Assembly: GCA_021234155.1 (NCBI GenBank) | Contig: JAJEKV010000039.1 | Coordinates: 744,001 to 808,000 of the forward strand | Source: Isoetes taiwanensis | Taxonomy: Eukaryota > Streptophyta > Lycopodiopsida > Isoetales > Isoetaceae | Length of the DNA: 64,000 bases | Direction: 5' to 3' | Part shown: positions 53,197-63,862 of the stretch, piece after piece | Layout of the letters: every line of letters begins with the position of its first letter | Position numbering within the stretch: position 1 is the stretch's first letter | The notes under the pieces: generated by a model | Databases searched by the model: none | Told to the model about the DNA's origin: nothing | Seen by the model: the letters and a program-made list of their open reading frames with translations, nothing else | Translations under genes and position numbers: made by a program

Positions 53197-54620
53197 TCTA
53201 TGCAGACGATCTGGGCTTATTATCCCATACAGCCAGGAGTATGCAGGAATATTTGGATGCTCTCAATTACGTGGACATAGCGTAAATGATAATAAACAAC
53301 AGCCAAAAACCAAGTTGTTTGCCAATCCTCGTCAAGCAAAAGATGATATCTTAGACTTCTATTACAGAGGACAAAGGATGGAAGTTGTAAGGACCTTTAA
53401 GTATCTGGGAATCGATTTCTCTGCTAATATGCTATGGGATGACCGTAGAAAGAAGGGTCGGGCCACGGATGGAAAGCCTTGTATGCAATGCGAATATAGC
53501 ATCCTGTAATAGATCTTTGCGATTAGACGCATAAAGCACACTTGTTCCGGAAAGCACTCGTGGAACCAAGATGCTATTTGTATGGGGTAGAGGTCCGGAG
53601 GCCAGTGATTAGCAAGGGTACTTGGGATAAGCTAGAGAGGGTGCGTAAGGCTTTCCCCGACATACGGACCTAGGCGTCCAAGGACCGCAGTGCCTTATCC
53701 AATTTTGCTCAGTATAAGATCGGCTTTTGGCCCCTCGCAAAGATTCGCTATGCGCGCAGCACCTTGGCGTATTTCCATAAGGTTGACGAAATGGATGCAC
53801 AACGCCTTCCTCCCCGAGCTCGCTATTGGCACAAGGGCCGCAACGTCCCAAGAGAGTATGGCAAGAGCATTGTAGGGGATGGTTCGCGACGATGGTCCAT
53901 AGACTATCAACACATTGTGGATATGTCGGATATCGCAGAAGCGGAGTGCATTTGAATGGCGCTGCTTTCTTTGCCTCTCCTCGTAGGATGCCCACTCTTG
54001 CAAAGCCCAAAACCGAGCACTACCACACACAAAGTCAATCCGCCGCTTGAACACGGCCCCCACCAAGATCTAAAGGCACACATTTCCACCAAGAAACGAA
54101 GAGCTATAGCTGCAATAAGGACAGGGTCCCACCATCTCGATTGAGACAGGTACCGGGTACGGATGGAGGGCGGGGAATCCCCTAAGATGAGAGATTATGC
54201 CGGCCTTTGCCACATGCGATAGTAGAAGATGAACACCATGCTCTACAGAATGCCCAAAGATATGCACACATCCGAAGCAGCTCATGCCGATCTCGATGCT
54301 CACGAGATAGCAATTCACCAACCGGCGGGCTTCGCCAATGGTGGCACGCCTTAAGCGCCCTACATTCTCGCAAGTCTCCACCGGGCCGGGAGTCCCTCAC
54401 AAAGACAGGGAACTTGAGCGCCCAAATAGGGCCTCTCAACGCCTACTACAAGGGTTTTTCCTCCCACACGGGGGGTTTTTTCATCCCAGTGGTAGAGACA
54501 CATTATACAGGGTTTCTGTGGTTTTATTTTGTGTTTGGAAACTTTCCGCTATATTGTAAAACCGTCTCATAGGCCAGTTGGTCTCCGTGGACGTTAAAAT
54601 ATACTTCCTTCCTTCCTTCT
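53197..54620 (+). mobile_element. 5'-truncated LINE (copy B) with readable empty site
   Basis: Starts within the RT (YADDLGLLSHTARSMQEYLD, catalytic YADD), then KTKLFANPRQ, TFKYLGIDFS, and the C-terminal zinc-knuckle region in broken frames (53,690-54,400). The 3' end, CTCCGTGGACGTTAAAAT, is followed by a short (CTTCC)n tail. The repeat at 49,380-49,440 shows the unoccupied site (AAAGCTCTAACTACTG). Many indels; inactive. Confidence 0.85.
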
Positions 54621-55930
54621 AACTACTATTGTTGTAATCTACATATGATATCCTTTAGAGAAGGATTTAATATAAGTATATATTACTAAATAGTTGCCAC
54701 GCGTTCTACCCAATTGATGGAGCATGTTGAGCTCATCTAAAGTAATCAACAAAAGTAATAAAATAATTGTCAACATCAAGAAGGACGTTAAAACACCAAG
54801 TGTCTATATGTGGAGTGCAAATGCGAAAGGGATTAGAGTAGAATATATCTGGTCACAGATGCAACGAATTCACCTCTCTCCTTCAATTGCATAGTGCCAC
54901 ATGTCATCAATGCTTCTATGGAATCATTCTCATTCTCATTCTCGTTCTCATTCTATGGGATGTTGCCCTCAAAATAGCTCTTTCAAGATTATTGCATCAT
55001 GTGGCGCCTAAATTTGTTGCACGCTTGCTTTTACGTTGCACTTCTCTGAAATGTCACCTCATACCATATTGAATTAGTCAAAATCTAGTTGTTGTGAGAG
55101 CAATGCGACCTCACTTACACCTAGTAGATCTTGAGAGGGCTGCCTCTGAACGTGTCAATTTTCTTTTTTTGGTTCAACAGCTGAATAACATTTTCCATGC
55201 AGCGACCATGCTCTTTGCCCATGTGAAACCAACGTAGTAATATAAGTCTAATTTGTTGTGTATGCTAAAAAGTATATGGAAAATGCTGAAAAATGAGCTT
55301 TGCGTGCTAAGAATAGAATAAAATAGAATATAATTTTTTTTAACATCCAGAAAGACCGACACCCATCCAATGGGCTAGTACAACTATTACTACTAGGATT
55401 AAAAAAACCCTACCTCAAAAAGCTTTTCAAGGGAAAAATCTTTGATGATACTAGAAAGTCAATAATATATCAATACATACAAATAAGACTATTGTGAATG
55501 CTGTTAGCTCAGCAATTGAATACATGTATCTAGTACCTGAAGAATATATAGTGCAAACTCGTGCATAGACGGTGGTCTAAGAAGTTGTAGAAGCGTGTAA
55601 TATAATGCTAACAGTTGGTGATCATCACGACAAAAACATGACATTTCAAAAGTGCACGAGTTTCAGAAATGGTGTAAGAAAATGAGCTGGAGAAGTGTAA
55701 GGAAATAGGCTGGGGGACACAAGTTAGTTGACATGAATACACTGTCGAATGTGCATAACTATCCGCGTGCAGGGCATTCAAAGGTCCGCGTGGAGAAGCA
55801 GAAGAAGCAGTAGTAGTGGAAAATGAGCAAAATGGAACCTTCAATTAATCCCCTTCTTATCTCTCCATATCAAGGATAAGGATTGCCAGGTCACAAAATC
55901 CACGTAGGCAGGGCGGATTCTGGAATCCCG

Positions 55931-55940
55931 CATATAAAGG
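55931..55940 (+). promoter_or_regulatory. TATA box of glyoxalase-like gene C
   Basis: CATATAAAGG, 130 bp upstream of the gene C start codon. In copy 1 the TA in the middle of this box is the duplicated target of the 2.6-kb TIR element. Confidence 0.65.
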
Positions 55941-56067
55941 CCACCATAGCTAAGTTATCCCTTAAGCTCTCGCTCCCAAATCCCAATTCCTTGCATTTCC
56001 GACAGCCTTCATTTTTTTTGTTCCGTTCTTCCTTGGTTCCTCCATATTTAGCTTTGCTTCCGGCAGC

Positions 56068-56731
56068 ATGACAGGATCAAACCGAAAATCCGTTCCCCTT
56101 CCCCTTTCTTCCCTCAACCATATCTCCCGTAATTGCAAAGACGTCCAAGCATCTATCAACTTCTACTGTAACTTGCTTGGATTTGTCCAGATCCGGCGAC
56201 CTGGAGCTCTCAATTTTAATGGCGCTTGGTAAGATCATGCATGTTTTTCCTTTTTAGGTTTGCAGGGTTAAGTTAGTAAAATTCTTACAAAATTCTTAAA
56301 TCTTTTCCTTCTGAAAGGTTGTATAACTACGGCATTGGAATACATCTTCTGCATTGCGAAGATGAAAATATAAGGAAAGACGAAATTGATGTGCGGGCAG
56401 ACCACATTTCCTTTCAGGTAAGTTATTTTGAATTTAGGGTTTTATTTTCTGGTACATAATGTCTCTTTGATCTTAAAACTGGCAGAGTGAAGATATTGAT
56501 ATGGTGGAAAAGCTACTGAGGGAAGCAGGGATTAAATATGAAAGAAGGGTGGTAGAGGAGGAAGGAATTGAAGTGGAACAATTATTTTTTCATGATCCTG
56601 ATGGTTTTATGATAGAAATCTGCACCTGTGATAAGTTGCCAGTAGAGCCACTGGGTGCCTCTGTTTGCGTTTCTAAACTCTACACCCTTCCTTCTAACCA
56701 AGTTAAAACCAAGATAAACAGAACTACTTGA
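56068..56731 (+). CDS. Glyoxalase-I-like VOC family protein, gene C
   Basis: Exons 56,068-56,228, 56,318-56,417 and 56,486-56,731 encode 168 residues. It is near-identical to gene B: Asn5, Leu13, Asp25 and Asn71 here versus Ile, Val, Asn and His; exon 3 is the same protein sequence. NHIS, DHISF and MIEIC metal-side positions and the FFHDPDGF motif are all kept. The promoter is uninterrupted, so this is the more likely functional member of the duplicated pair. Related plant proteins are annotated as lactoylglutathione lyase-like; the substrate is not determined by sequence. Confidence 0.9.
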
Positions 56732-57472
56732 ATCTTTTTCTTCATCAGCCAACGAGGTTTCCAGCATTATCCAGATCCCAATCAAAATGTATGGCATGGG
56801 AAATTATGCTGCAACAACTTTAGGATGCATTGGAATAGTGTAGTGATGCAGTTAATTGACGAAGCCAGTTTAGCAGGACCCACGGTTACCTGTTGAGAAG
56901 TTTATCGAGGCACATTGAAAGTTTACATGGAAAGAATAACCTTGGTGGTGGTTTTCCTTTAAAATTTCACATGGAAAGAATAACCCTGGTGGTGCTTTTC
57001 CTTTAAAATTAAACAAGATGGTGCATTAGGATCAAACAAGCTTTCGGTGGTTTAATGGTTTGGTACCATCCATGCTTCTAACCACTACTGAATGGCTAAA
57101 AGAGGTGACTGCAAGACTCGCCATTCGGCATTCTAACATTCAGTATGCCCAGTATGTCCCTAGAGGAGGAGGAAGGCTTTTCACTCATATATATATACAT
57201 CTAGGTTTTTATCTATTATACTTTTGACCATTCACCAATGACTCAAATGAAAGCCTTTGCATGTTTGTTAGTACAAGCATAATAATAAAGTGGGAACAAA
57301 AAATATGCATGCACGTAAAAAAGAAAATGAGCAGAACATGCCTGCACGTAAACACGAAAATGCAAACCTAACCCTTATTTCATCTTAACCCTTGATCTAG
57401 AGAATATACCAGAGGATATGCCATATCCTCTCACAATGGCCGTAGAGCAAGAAAAAGATAGGGTCAGGGTGA

Positions 57473-57627
57473 TTTTCTACTATAGTCATAAAATAAGACT
57501 GTCACATGTGAGATATGACACCGTTTATGACTCCAAATCAAAAAATACGACACATAAAATTGAAGTTGTTTTTCCACTATAAGGTGTCATAAAATAAGAC
57601 ACCATCAAAATGCAAGTGGAAAAACCC
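57473..57627. mobile_element. MITE-like element, copy 2
   Basis: Counterpart of 37,789-37,938 in the duplicated block; the right end is altered (GCAAGTGGAAAAA instead of GCTAGTAGAAAA). Confidence 0.5.
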
Positions 57628-57640
57628 AAAAAAAAACTAG

Positions 57641-58368
57641 CAAAAAAGCACGCCAGAGGCCATAGAAAATAAAGGCGCATGAAAATTTAGGCAAGGTATT
57701 TGAATAAGAAAAAGTAATTGAATTAAGTTTGTATGGTTTGGTGTAAACATTTTGAAAGCTAAAGAGGATTGAAAACAAAGCTAGCCCAGCATAATTGTGT
57801 AGTTTATTAGTAAATAGTGCTGCATTGCTTTCCAATTACAACGTGTAGAAATGCTTTTGATTTAAAAAGGCAGGATACATCTACAAGGCAGGATATTGAC
57901 TTCATTAGATTTGGATGCAAATATGGATACGGTGCAAAATCTTCAGCTGGAATGTTACGAATGTACAAGAAATCCTTGGGTCCTATATATGGTTTATTGC
58001 CTGAATAAGATGAAGATGGTTGAGAGATATTGGAGGGTTTATAGTTGGTATGGATGGGTTTAATCATATTGCAGGGTATGTAGTTGGTCTAGATGGACGA
58101 AAGCTCCAAAACTTGGAGCATGTAGCTACACACAAATATGCTCATTTGCTACAACATTAGTTTGAAGCCCACGATTCAATTAAATTTGTAGTCTCTACAT
58201 ATAGATATAGGTGTAAAAATTTGAAATCTCAAGTATGGAAAAAATTGGGTATGAAAATAAATAAAAATATATGCATATCAATTAGGGGTCATAGCTCATG
58301 GACGAGCGGTTGCGTCCATGCGTGGATGCAAGAGGTTTGGGGATCGAAAGCTCACAACCCCAACTAGC
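57641..58368. other. No gene identified
   Basis: AT-rich. A weak tRNA-like A box (TAGCTCATGGACGAGCGG) near 58,290 is not accompanied by a good B box. Confidence 0.35.
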
Positions 58369-58456
58369 TTTTGTTATCGTTCTAATATTTTCCTTTAAAG
58401 GGTGCAATTCCATTTTGTTATCGTTCTTATATTTTCCTTTAAAGGGTGCAATTGCA
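58369..58456 (+). repeat. 44-bp tandem duplication
   Basis: TTTTGTTATCGTTCTWATAT and following sequence repeated at 58,369 and 58,413, almost identical. Confidence 0.9.
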
Positions 58457-59917
58457 AATCATTATTTACGGGACAAAAGGCGACCAAGAAATATTGGCCT
58501 CGTTGGAACGGTCAAGGGCGGCAGAATAAACATAAACACTTTAGTTCTGATCGACTTGCATTTTTATAATAGATACATATGTTGGGTGCCAACAAGCCAC
58601 TTAGCCTTATACAACAACGTTCTATTAACATCTATTGTGAAGGTTGCAAGAGTATGTCGATAGGGTCTTTGTTTTTTAAACATTTGTTCATTGTTGGACA
58701 TAAGGGATTCATGTTTTTCCTGTAAATTGTTGGGCTCCAATAGTCTAGGACTGTATTGCTATGGATGATGGGACGATATTGACAATGTTGGCAACTGCAT
58801 GAGCTTGCGCAGATTGGGCATACTTTGGTATATGTCAAATATCCCTTGTAGACGCCGTAAACCTGTTGTTGGAGAACCAATAGTTTTTAAAGTTTATCTT
58901 GAATCATCATAATATTTTAATGCATGCCAGAATTAGAAGATTTTTGAGGACTTGAAAGTCATATGGAAGTTAGCTTCCAGATAAGAAAAAGAATTGATGC
59001 CATACTCAAGTTTTGCGCCAATTTCTGATAGGCATAATTCTACATACTTATACTTCTCCAAGCATAAAAAACATGATCCAAGCATAAAAAATAAATGCAC
59101 TTTTTGCTTCACAGTTCTCTTGCGCTTTAGTTGAAAAATAGTAGGATAGCATACCAATAGCACCTTATCTATTCCTTTAAGATATAAAATGAAATGATTC
59201 CTCCATTTTCTATCATCAAACAAAGAATAGCATAGTTTAAGCTTACTTTTCATACAATGGTCGATTCTAATCTCTAAAGTAAATGATGCTGATAAAAGAA
59301 ATGCTTGACCTGTATTTGAAGCTAGAGCCATTATCAGGATCTAGAGATCTTTATTTTGCGGCTATGATATATTGCGCTATGACAAATCAGATCAAATAGC
59401 AAGCATCTAGTATACAAAGCGGGCATACAAAAAGAGAGTAATGATTTTGTCGGCAATAGAAATCCAAAATCTAGGCAGTCATCAAATGGGCAAATTGGCT
59501 TTGAAGAACTGAAGGAAACACATTATATGCATGCTGCTTTATATGAAGAAACATGTACATGACAAATCAGATCAAATAGCAAACATCTAGTACACAAAGC
59601 GGGCATACAAAAGAGAGTAATGATTTTGCAACTACTTAGAAAAATAAAGAAGCTACTGACCTTGTAGTTGTATTTATGTTTTCAGCCCGCCACACGTTCT
59701 TAGTAAAGCAGTAAGGGTAAATTTCCAACAGTTTTGTAGCCCTTCATTAAAGATGTGCCAATTTCTGATAGGCATAATTCTGCATACTTAGATAGTGCTA
59801 GTAGATTGAAAAGTTTTTCCTACTTCCCCAGACTGTTACAAACTTGATACTTCGCTAAGCATAAAAAACATGATCCAAACATGAAATAAATGACTTTCTG
59901 CTTCACAGTTCTTCGTG
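58457..59917. other. No gene; interspersed direct repeats
   Basis: GCCAATTTCTGATAGGCATA starts related ~100-160 bp stretches at 59,018 and 59,757, both ending CTTCACAGTTCT. A second pair (CAAATCAGATCAAATAGCAA) lies at 59,383 and 59,562. The LTR-like segment joins directly after the last CTTCACAGTTCT. Confidence 0.6.
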
Positions 59918-61349
59918 GACGCCCTCGCTAAATATACTCGGCCGCCGTACTCGGCAGAAATCCCCGTCCGTCTCAACAACCGCCGCAGGCCCTCCGCCTA
60001 TCCCGCACTGAACCTCTCAGTGCGGGAAGGGGACACGAAGGTGTCTTGCGCGCCCTTCCCCTATGGGCTCCTATCACAGCGGAAGCATAAACACGTCAGA
60101 ACTAGCAATACAATACAATATGCTACCTCGAAAGGTAGCTCAACCGCACATCCATAAATGCAAAGAACATAATCATATACCATAAAACATGAGAGCTCCT
60201 ACCCGTGGCCCTGACACATAAGGTAGTCGACTGACTGGATAGGCCTCAAGATAGAGCAGACCGAGTCATAACAATGGCGGGGCTGGCATAAGACAATGGC
60301 TAGGGTTGACCACTCCATCCGCCCCTCCTGTGCATACTTTGCAGATGGGCTCAATCAGGCTCTGGCATGACTCTAGCCTTCTAGATACGCAATCCCATGG
60401 CATCACCCATCGGGACTACTCGGGTTGCATCTCCCTGGTCCGCCGAGGCAGGAAGGGGTTGCATCTCCCTTCCCGGGTCTAGAGGTTCCACGGGCTAGAG
60501 AATCATGGCGACACCACGATTCATACCCCGACCAACCCCCAAAACAAGAGCCAAGCCGACACTTGCAACTCTTGAGAGGCGACACACCATCCCTCTGAGA
60601 GGTGTCGGACCCATGCTCGGCCCACACGGGTGACCCACCATAAGCCTAGCCCACTATGGGATCCCCCGTAGTCCCCACTCGGCAGGGATCCTCCCTCCGC
60701 ATTGCCTCTAGCCCCGTTGTGTAGTGCTGAGTCACATCATAGCCTCCATAGCCCGGTGGGTTCCTATGCACAGGCCCCAACTAATAGGAACTAAGGGATC
60801 TAATCTAGGAGCATACTACATATGGCTCTAGGTCTCTACCCCCCTTCCCAATACAAGAGGAGCAAACATGATCAACCATCATCACATACTCATCATATCA
60901 TGAGAATAATCATAACAATATCTTAACCTAATCATCTATATCTAACTTACAGTTAGGGTTCTTTGATTAGGGTTCAAGATGTTGAATAAGGGTTCTAGGA
61001 TGGCTCTACTCTAGCTATGAAATACTAATCCATCTGAAGTGCTAACTTCCAGATGATCTACCAAGAGCACTACTCTACATACCTGCTCCAGAAGCACTCT
61101 CTCCCAATCCTGGCATCTCCATGGTCTTCGAAGTGTTCGAGGTAGCTCCCACTCCTGCTGACGCCACGCCTCACGGGGGCTGCCACGCTATCTTGTCAGC
61201 CACCCACCGTGACGCTCCGTGACGAGATACGGTCCCGTGTCGAGCATCTTTATCTTTGCCTCGCCACGCGTACACGCCCTCCGACCGACGCGGTACGCTA
61301 ACGTGTAGCAGTGGGTAGCCCTAGGGGGCACGCGTGCGTAAATATGTGC
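59918..61349 (-). mobile_element. LTR-like segment, minus orientation
   Basis: Reversed, its 60,240-60,870 part matches 62,330-62,860 (TTGTATTGGGAAGGGGGGTA, GGAGGGGCGGATGGAGTGG), the transcribed part of the right-hand LTR. The promoter side differs. It joins unrelated DNA abruptly at 59,918. The GC-rich start includes a GTGCGGG/CCCGCAC hairpin near 60,003-60,030. Interpreted as a truncated LTR. Confidence 0.5.
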
Positions 61350-61860
61350 AACTATTAATGTGCACATTCTCCAATGTACACATTAATGTGGGCACACATT
61401 TCCATGTGGACACTTGATGCCAAGTGGGCCCCCGGGGGGTGCACCTATCATATAGGGGGTACCACATGTGCGTGCAAGGGGTCGCCGAAAACCCCCTTGT
61501 ATACGCCTTAGAAATCTTCCAAAAACCCCCATTTCAGCCACATATTGAACCAGAGTCACCTAAAAAAGGCCCCCTCGGTAAGAGTATATGTATGGTTCAA
61601 GTCCAAAATAAACCCTTTTGGGTCACTCACATGAATTGTACGGCTATAACTATGTGAACCCCCCTTGAGTGGGCCATACCCAAGTGTGCAATTAATGTGC
61701 ACATTTTCCAACGTACACATTAATGTGGGCACACATTTCCATGTGGACACTTGATGCCAAGTGGGCCATACCCAAGTGTGCAATTAATGTGCACATTTTC
61801 CAACGTACACATTAATGTGGGCACACATTTCCATGTGGGCACACTTGGCCACCTAGCCAT
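61350..61860. repeat. Tandem palindromic repeats around ACACATTAATGTGGGCACAC
   Basis: Three units (near 61,350, 61,689 and 61,780; the latter two about 91 bp apart) contain AATGTGCACATT and TACACATTAATGTG self-complementary phrases. Position and form suggest U3 enhancer-type repeats of an LTR. Confidence 0.75.
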
Positions 61861-63210
61861 TAAAGGCAAGTGGGCCCATTACCAATTATCCCACATGCCA
61901 AAAGGGGATAATTGGAAACCCTAGCCAACCCCTTGTCTATTAAGGGAGGGAAACCCTAACTTGCCCAATTTTCGTTTCTAGGGTTTTAGAACTCTGTTTT
62001 GGCTGCCTCAACAGCCAAAACCGCCTCCCAGACTCTGCCTGAGAGAATTGCACCATTAGTTTCCCTCGGTTCAAGCGTTTCAGCAGGATGGTCGAGCTCA
62101 GGTCAGGAGGAGCCACTCAAGGATCAGGTATTTGGCCAATTAGATAGTCTAAACCCTATTTCAGTCATAGAATCAGTAGGTTTAGCCTATTAAATTGCCC
62201 ATAGCAGCCTTCTAGATCTCTAGATACCAGCCTTTAACTAAAGAACCTAACTCTATGATGTAGATTAGATATAGTTCTTTAGTTCTTCTGTGATGTATAT
62301 GGATGATGTATCTCTATGAACTCCTTGTATTGGGAAGGGGGGTAGAGACCTAAAGCTTGGTAGTAGATGCTCCTAGAGTAGCCTCTCTAGCACACTATAG
62401 ATTCGGCCTGTGCACAAGAACCCCACCTGGTTGTGGGTGAAGGGGCCAGACTGGCTTAGAAGGAGGTTCGTGTTCTGACTCTTGAACGATCCCTATGGCG
62501 TGTTAATGCTGCCGGGGATCATTGTGACTGGGTCTAATGGCTTGCCACTGAGTGCGGGCAAGGCATGGGCTCGACACCCGTGGGGTGGGGTTCACCTTCC
62601 AATGGGTTCAAGTCGAATACGGGCAGTGGCCCTCTAGTCACCTCGAGTCAGCATGTAGATCTCTGGAGGGAGTGATCCCTACCTGCCCCATCGGAACTGG
62701 GGAGATGAAACCCAGGAATGGCCCTTTTGGCTATGCATCCGGCGGGCTACAGTCAGGTCCCGACACCTTTCAGCCTACTCTGCAAAGTGTGCACAGGAGG
62801 GGCGGATGGAGTGGACAACCCTATGCCATGTTCATATGCCAGCCCAATCCATTGTCATGAATTATGTCTGCAATGAACTCTGGAGACACAAGCCGTCAGT
62901 CATTCCCTTGAATCTGAGCCTTGGGTAGGACTTCCCATATGTATTGTGCTCACCTTGTTTATGCAGATGTGATGGACCACCCTTCGAGGTGGATATGTGC
63001 TTGTGTTATATACTGACATGTATGTTTACGCTTCCGCAGCTAGGTAGGCCCTGAGGGAGACGGGGTAAAATGACCCCTTCACTCTTCCCACTGGAACCGC
63101 ACGCGGTTCGCGGTGTTATGTGGAGGGCCCCCCAGATCGGCATGGAGCTGGTATGGGGATGAACTCTGTTTGTATACACGGTGAGTGCACCGTATACCCA
63201 GTAGGGGACA
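61661..63210 (+). mobile_element. Putative 5' LTR (start approximate)
   Basis: Ends GGGGACA just before a primer-binding site. It includes U3-like palindromic repeats, a TATTAAGGG box near 61,940 followed by AGGGAAACCCTAACTTGCCC and a long transcribed-region-like sequence matching the inverted segment at 59.9-61.0 kb. The left border cannot be fixed without the 3' LTR. Confidence 0.45.
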
Positions 63211-63214
63211 AAGA

Positions 63215-63228
63215 TTGGTATCGTGAGC
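63215..63228 (+). other. Primer-binding-site-like sequence
   Basis: TTGGTATCGTGAGC resembles the plant initiator-Met tRNA primer site (TGGTATCAGAGC): the first seven bases of TGGTATC match and the rest is approximate. It lies five bases after GGGGACA, as expected for an LTR retrotransposon. Confidence 0.5.
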
Positions 63229-63418
63229 TATGTTCTTGGAGACCAAGAGCAAAGCACTGGCCATGTTCCCAGTAGCACTAACTTGATAGGATCCTTAAAC
63301 CTCGAAAAATGGGAAAAAATTTTCTCATTTTTGTAGTTTACGCTAAGCTAGTAACAGTTGAAATGAATGAAAACATAAAAATATTAAGAATTGGTGAGCC
63401 AACATCCGTGTAGGGTGG

Positions 63419-63680
63419 TCTCACACGCCGCCGGGACGTGAAATGAGATTTTCATTTTCGGGCAAGGCTTAACGTGAGACATTCAAATTTTAAACACCTA
63501 AAAGTCATAAATCACAGTAAAATAACTTGATAATTCTAGTTTTAAGCTAATAATCAGTAGAATTGGCATGTTACATGTTTAAAAAGTACAAAATTTAGTA
63601 GTGAGTCCCACCATGTCTCACACGTCGCGCCAGGACAGAAAATGACTTTTTCATTTTCGGGCTGGGGCAACGTGTGAGAC
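63419..63680 (+). repeat. Two 196-bp-spaced leader repeats closed by GTCTCACACG inverted ends
   Basis: 63,419-63,480 and 63,615-63,680 share TTTTCATTTTCGGGC. Each begins GTCTCACACG; the first ends CGTGAGAC and the second CGTGTGAGAC, so each can fold into a ~62-66 nt stem-loop. Confidence 0.8.
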
Positions 63681-63754
63681 CTTGCTTAATTGGGTGTTTT
63701 AGATGTTTTAGGCAACCCAAAAAGGTAGTTTAAAAGTTGACCTAAAATTGACCC

Positions 63755-63764
63755 CTATAAATAG
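63755..63764 (+). promoter_or_regulatory. TATA box upstream of the H3-tail ORF
   Basis: CTATAAATAG is a near-ideal plant TATA box, about 100 bp upstream of the start codons. A start near 63,787-63,795 (TTCTGCGTTCTTTCC) would give a ~70-nt leader. If the LTR reading is right, this is an internal promoter in the element's leader. Confidence 0.6.
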
Positions 63765-63862
63765 ACCTAGACCCCTCCCATTTCTGCGTTCTTTCCTTAG
63801 AAGCTTGCTCGTGTTCGCCAAGGCGATCTTCTGGCGCTTAGCTCCGATCGACGAACCAGCAA

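Larger units (their letters stand above)
54660..57640 (+). repeat. Segmental duplication, copy 2 (glyoxalase block)
   Basis: Collinear with 28,847-34,060 and 37,585-37,950. It lacks the 83-bp LINE fragment, the 2.6-kb TIR element and the 3.5-kb GAPCp block. It has its own (TTCTCA)n-type expansion near 54,923-54,956. Confidence 0.85.
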
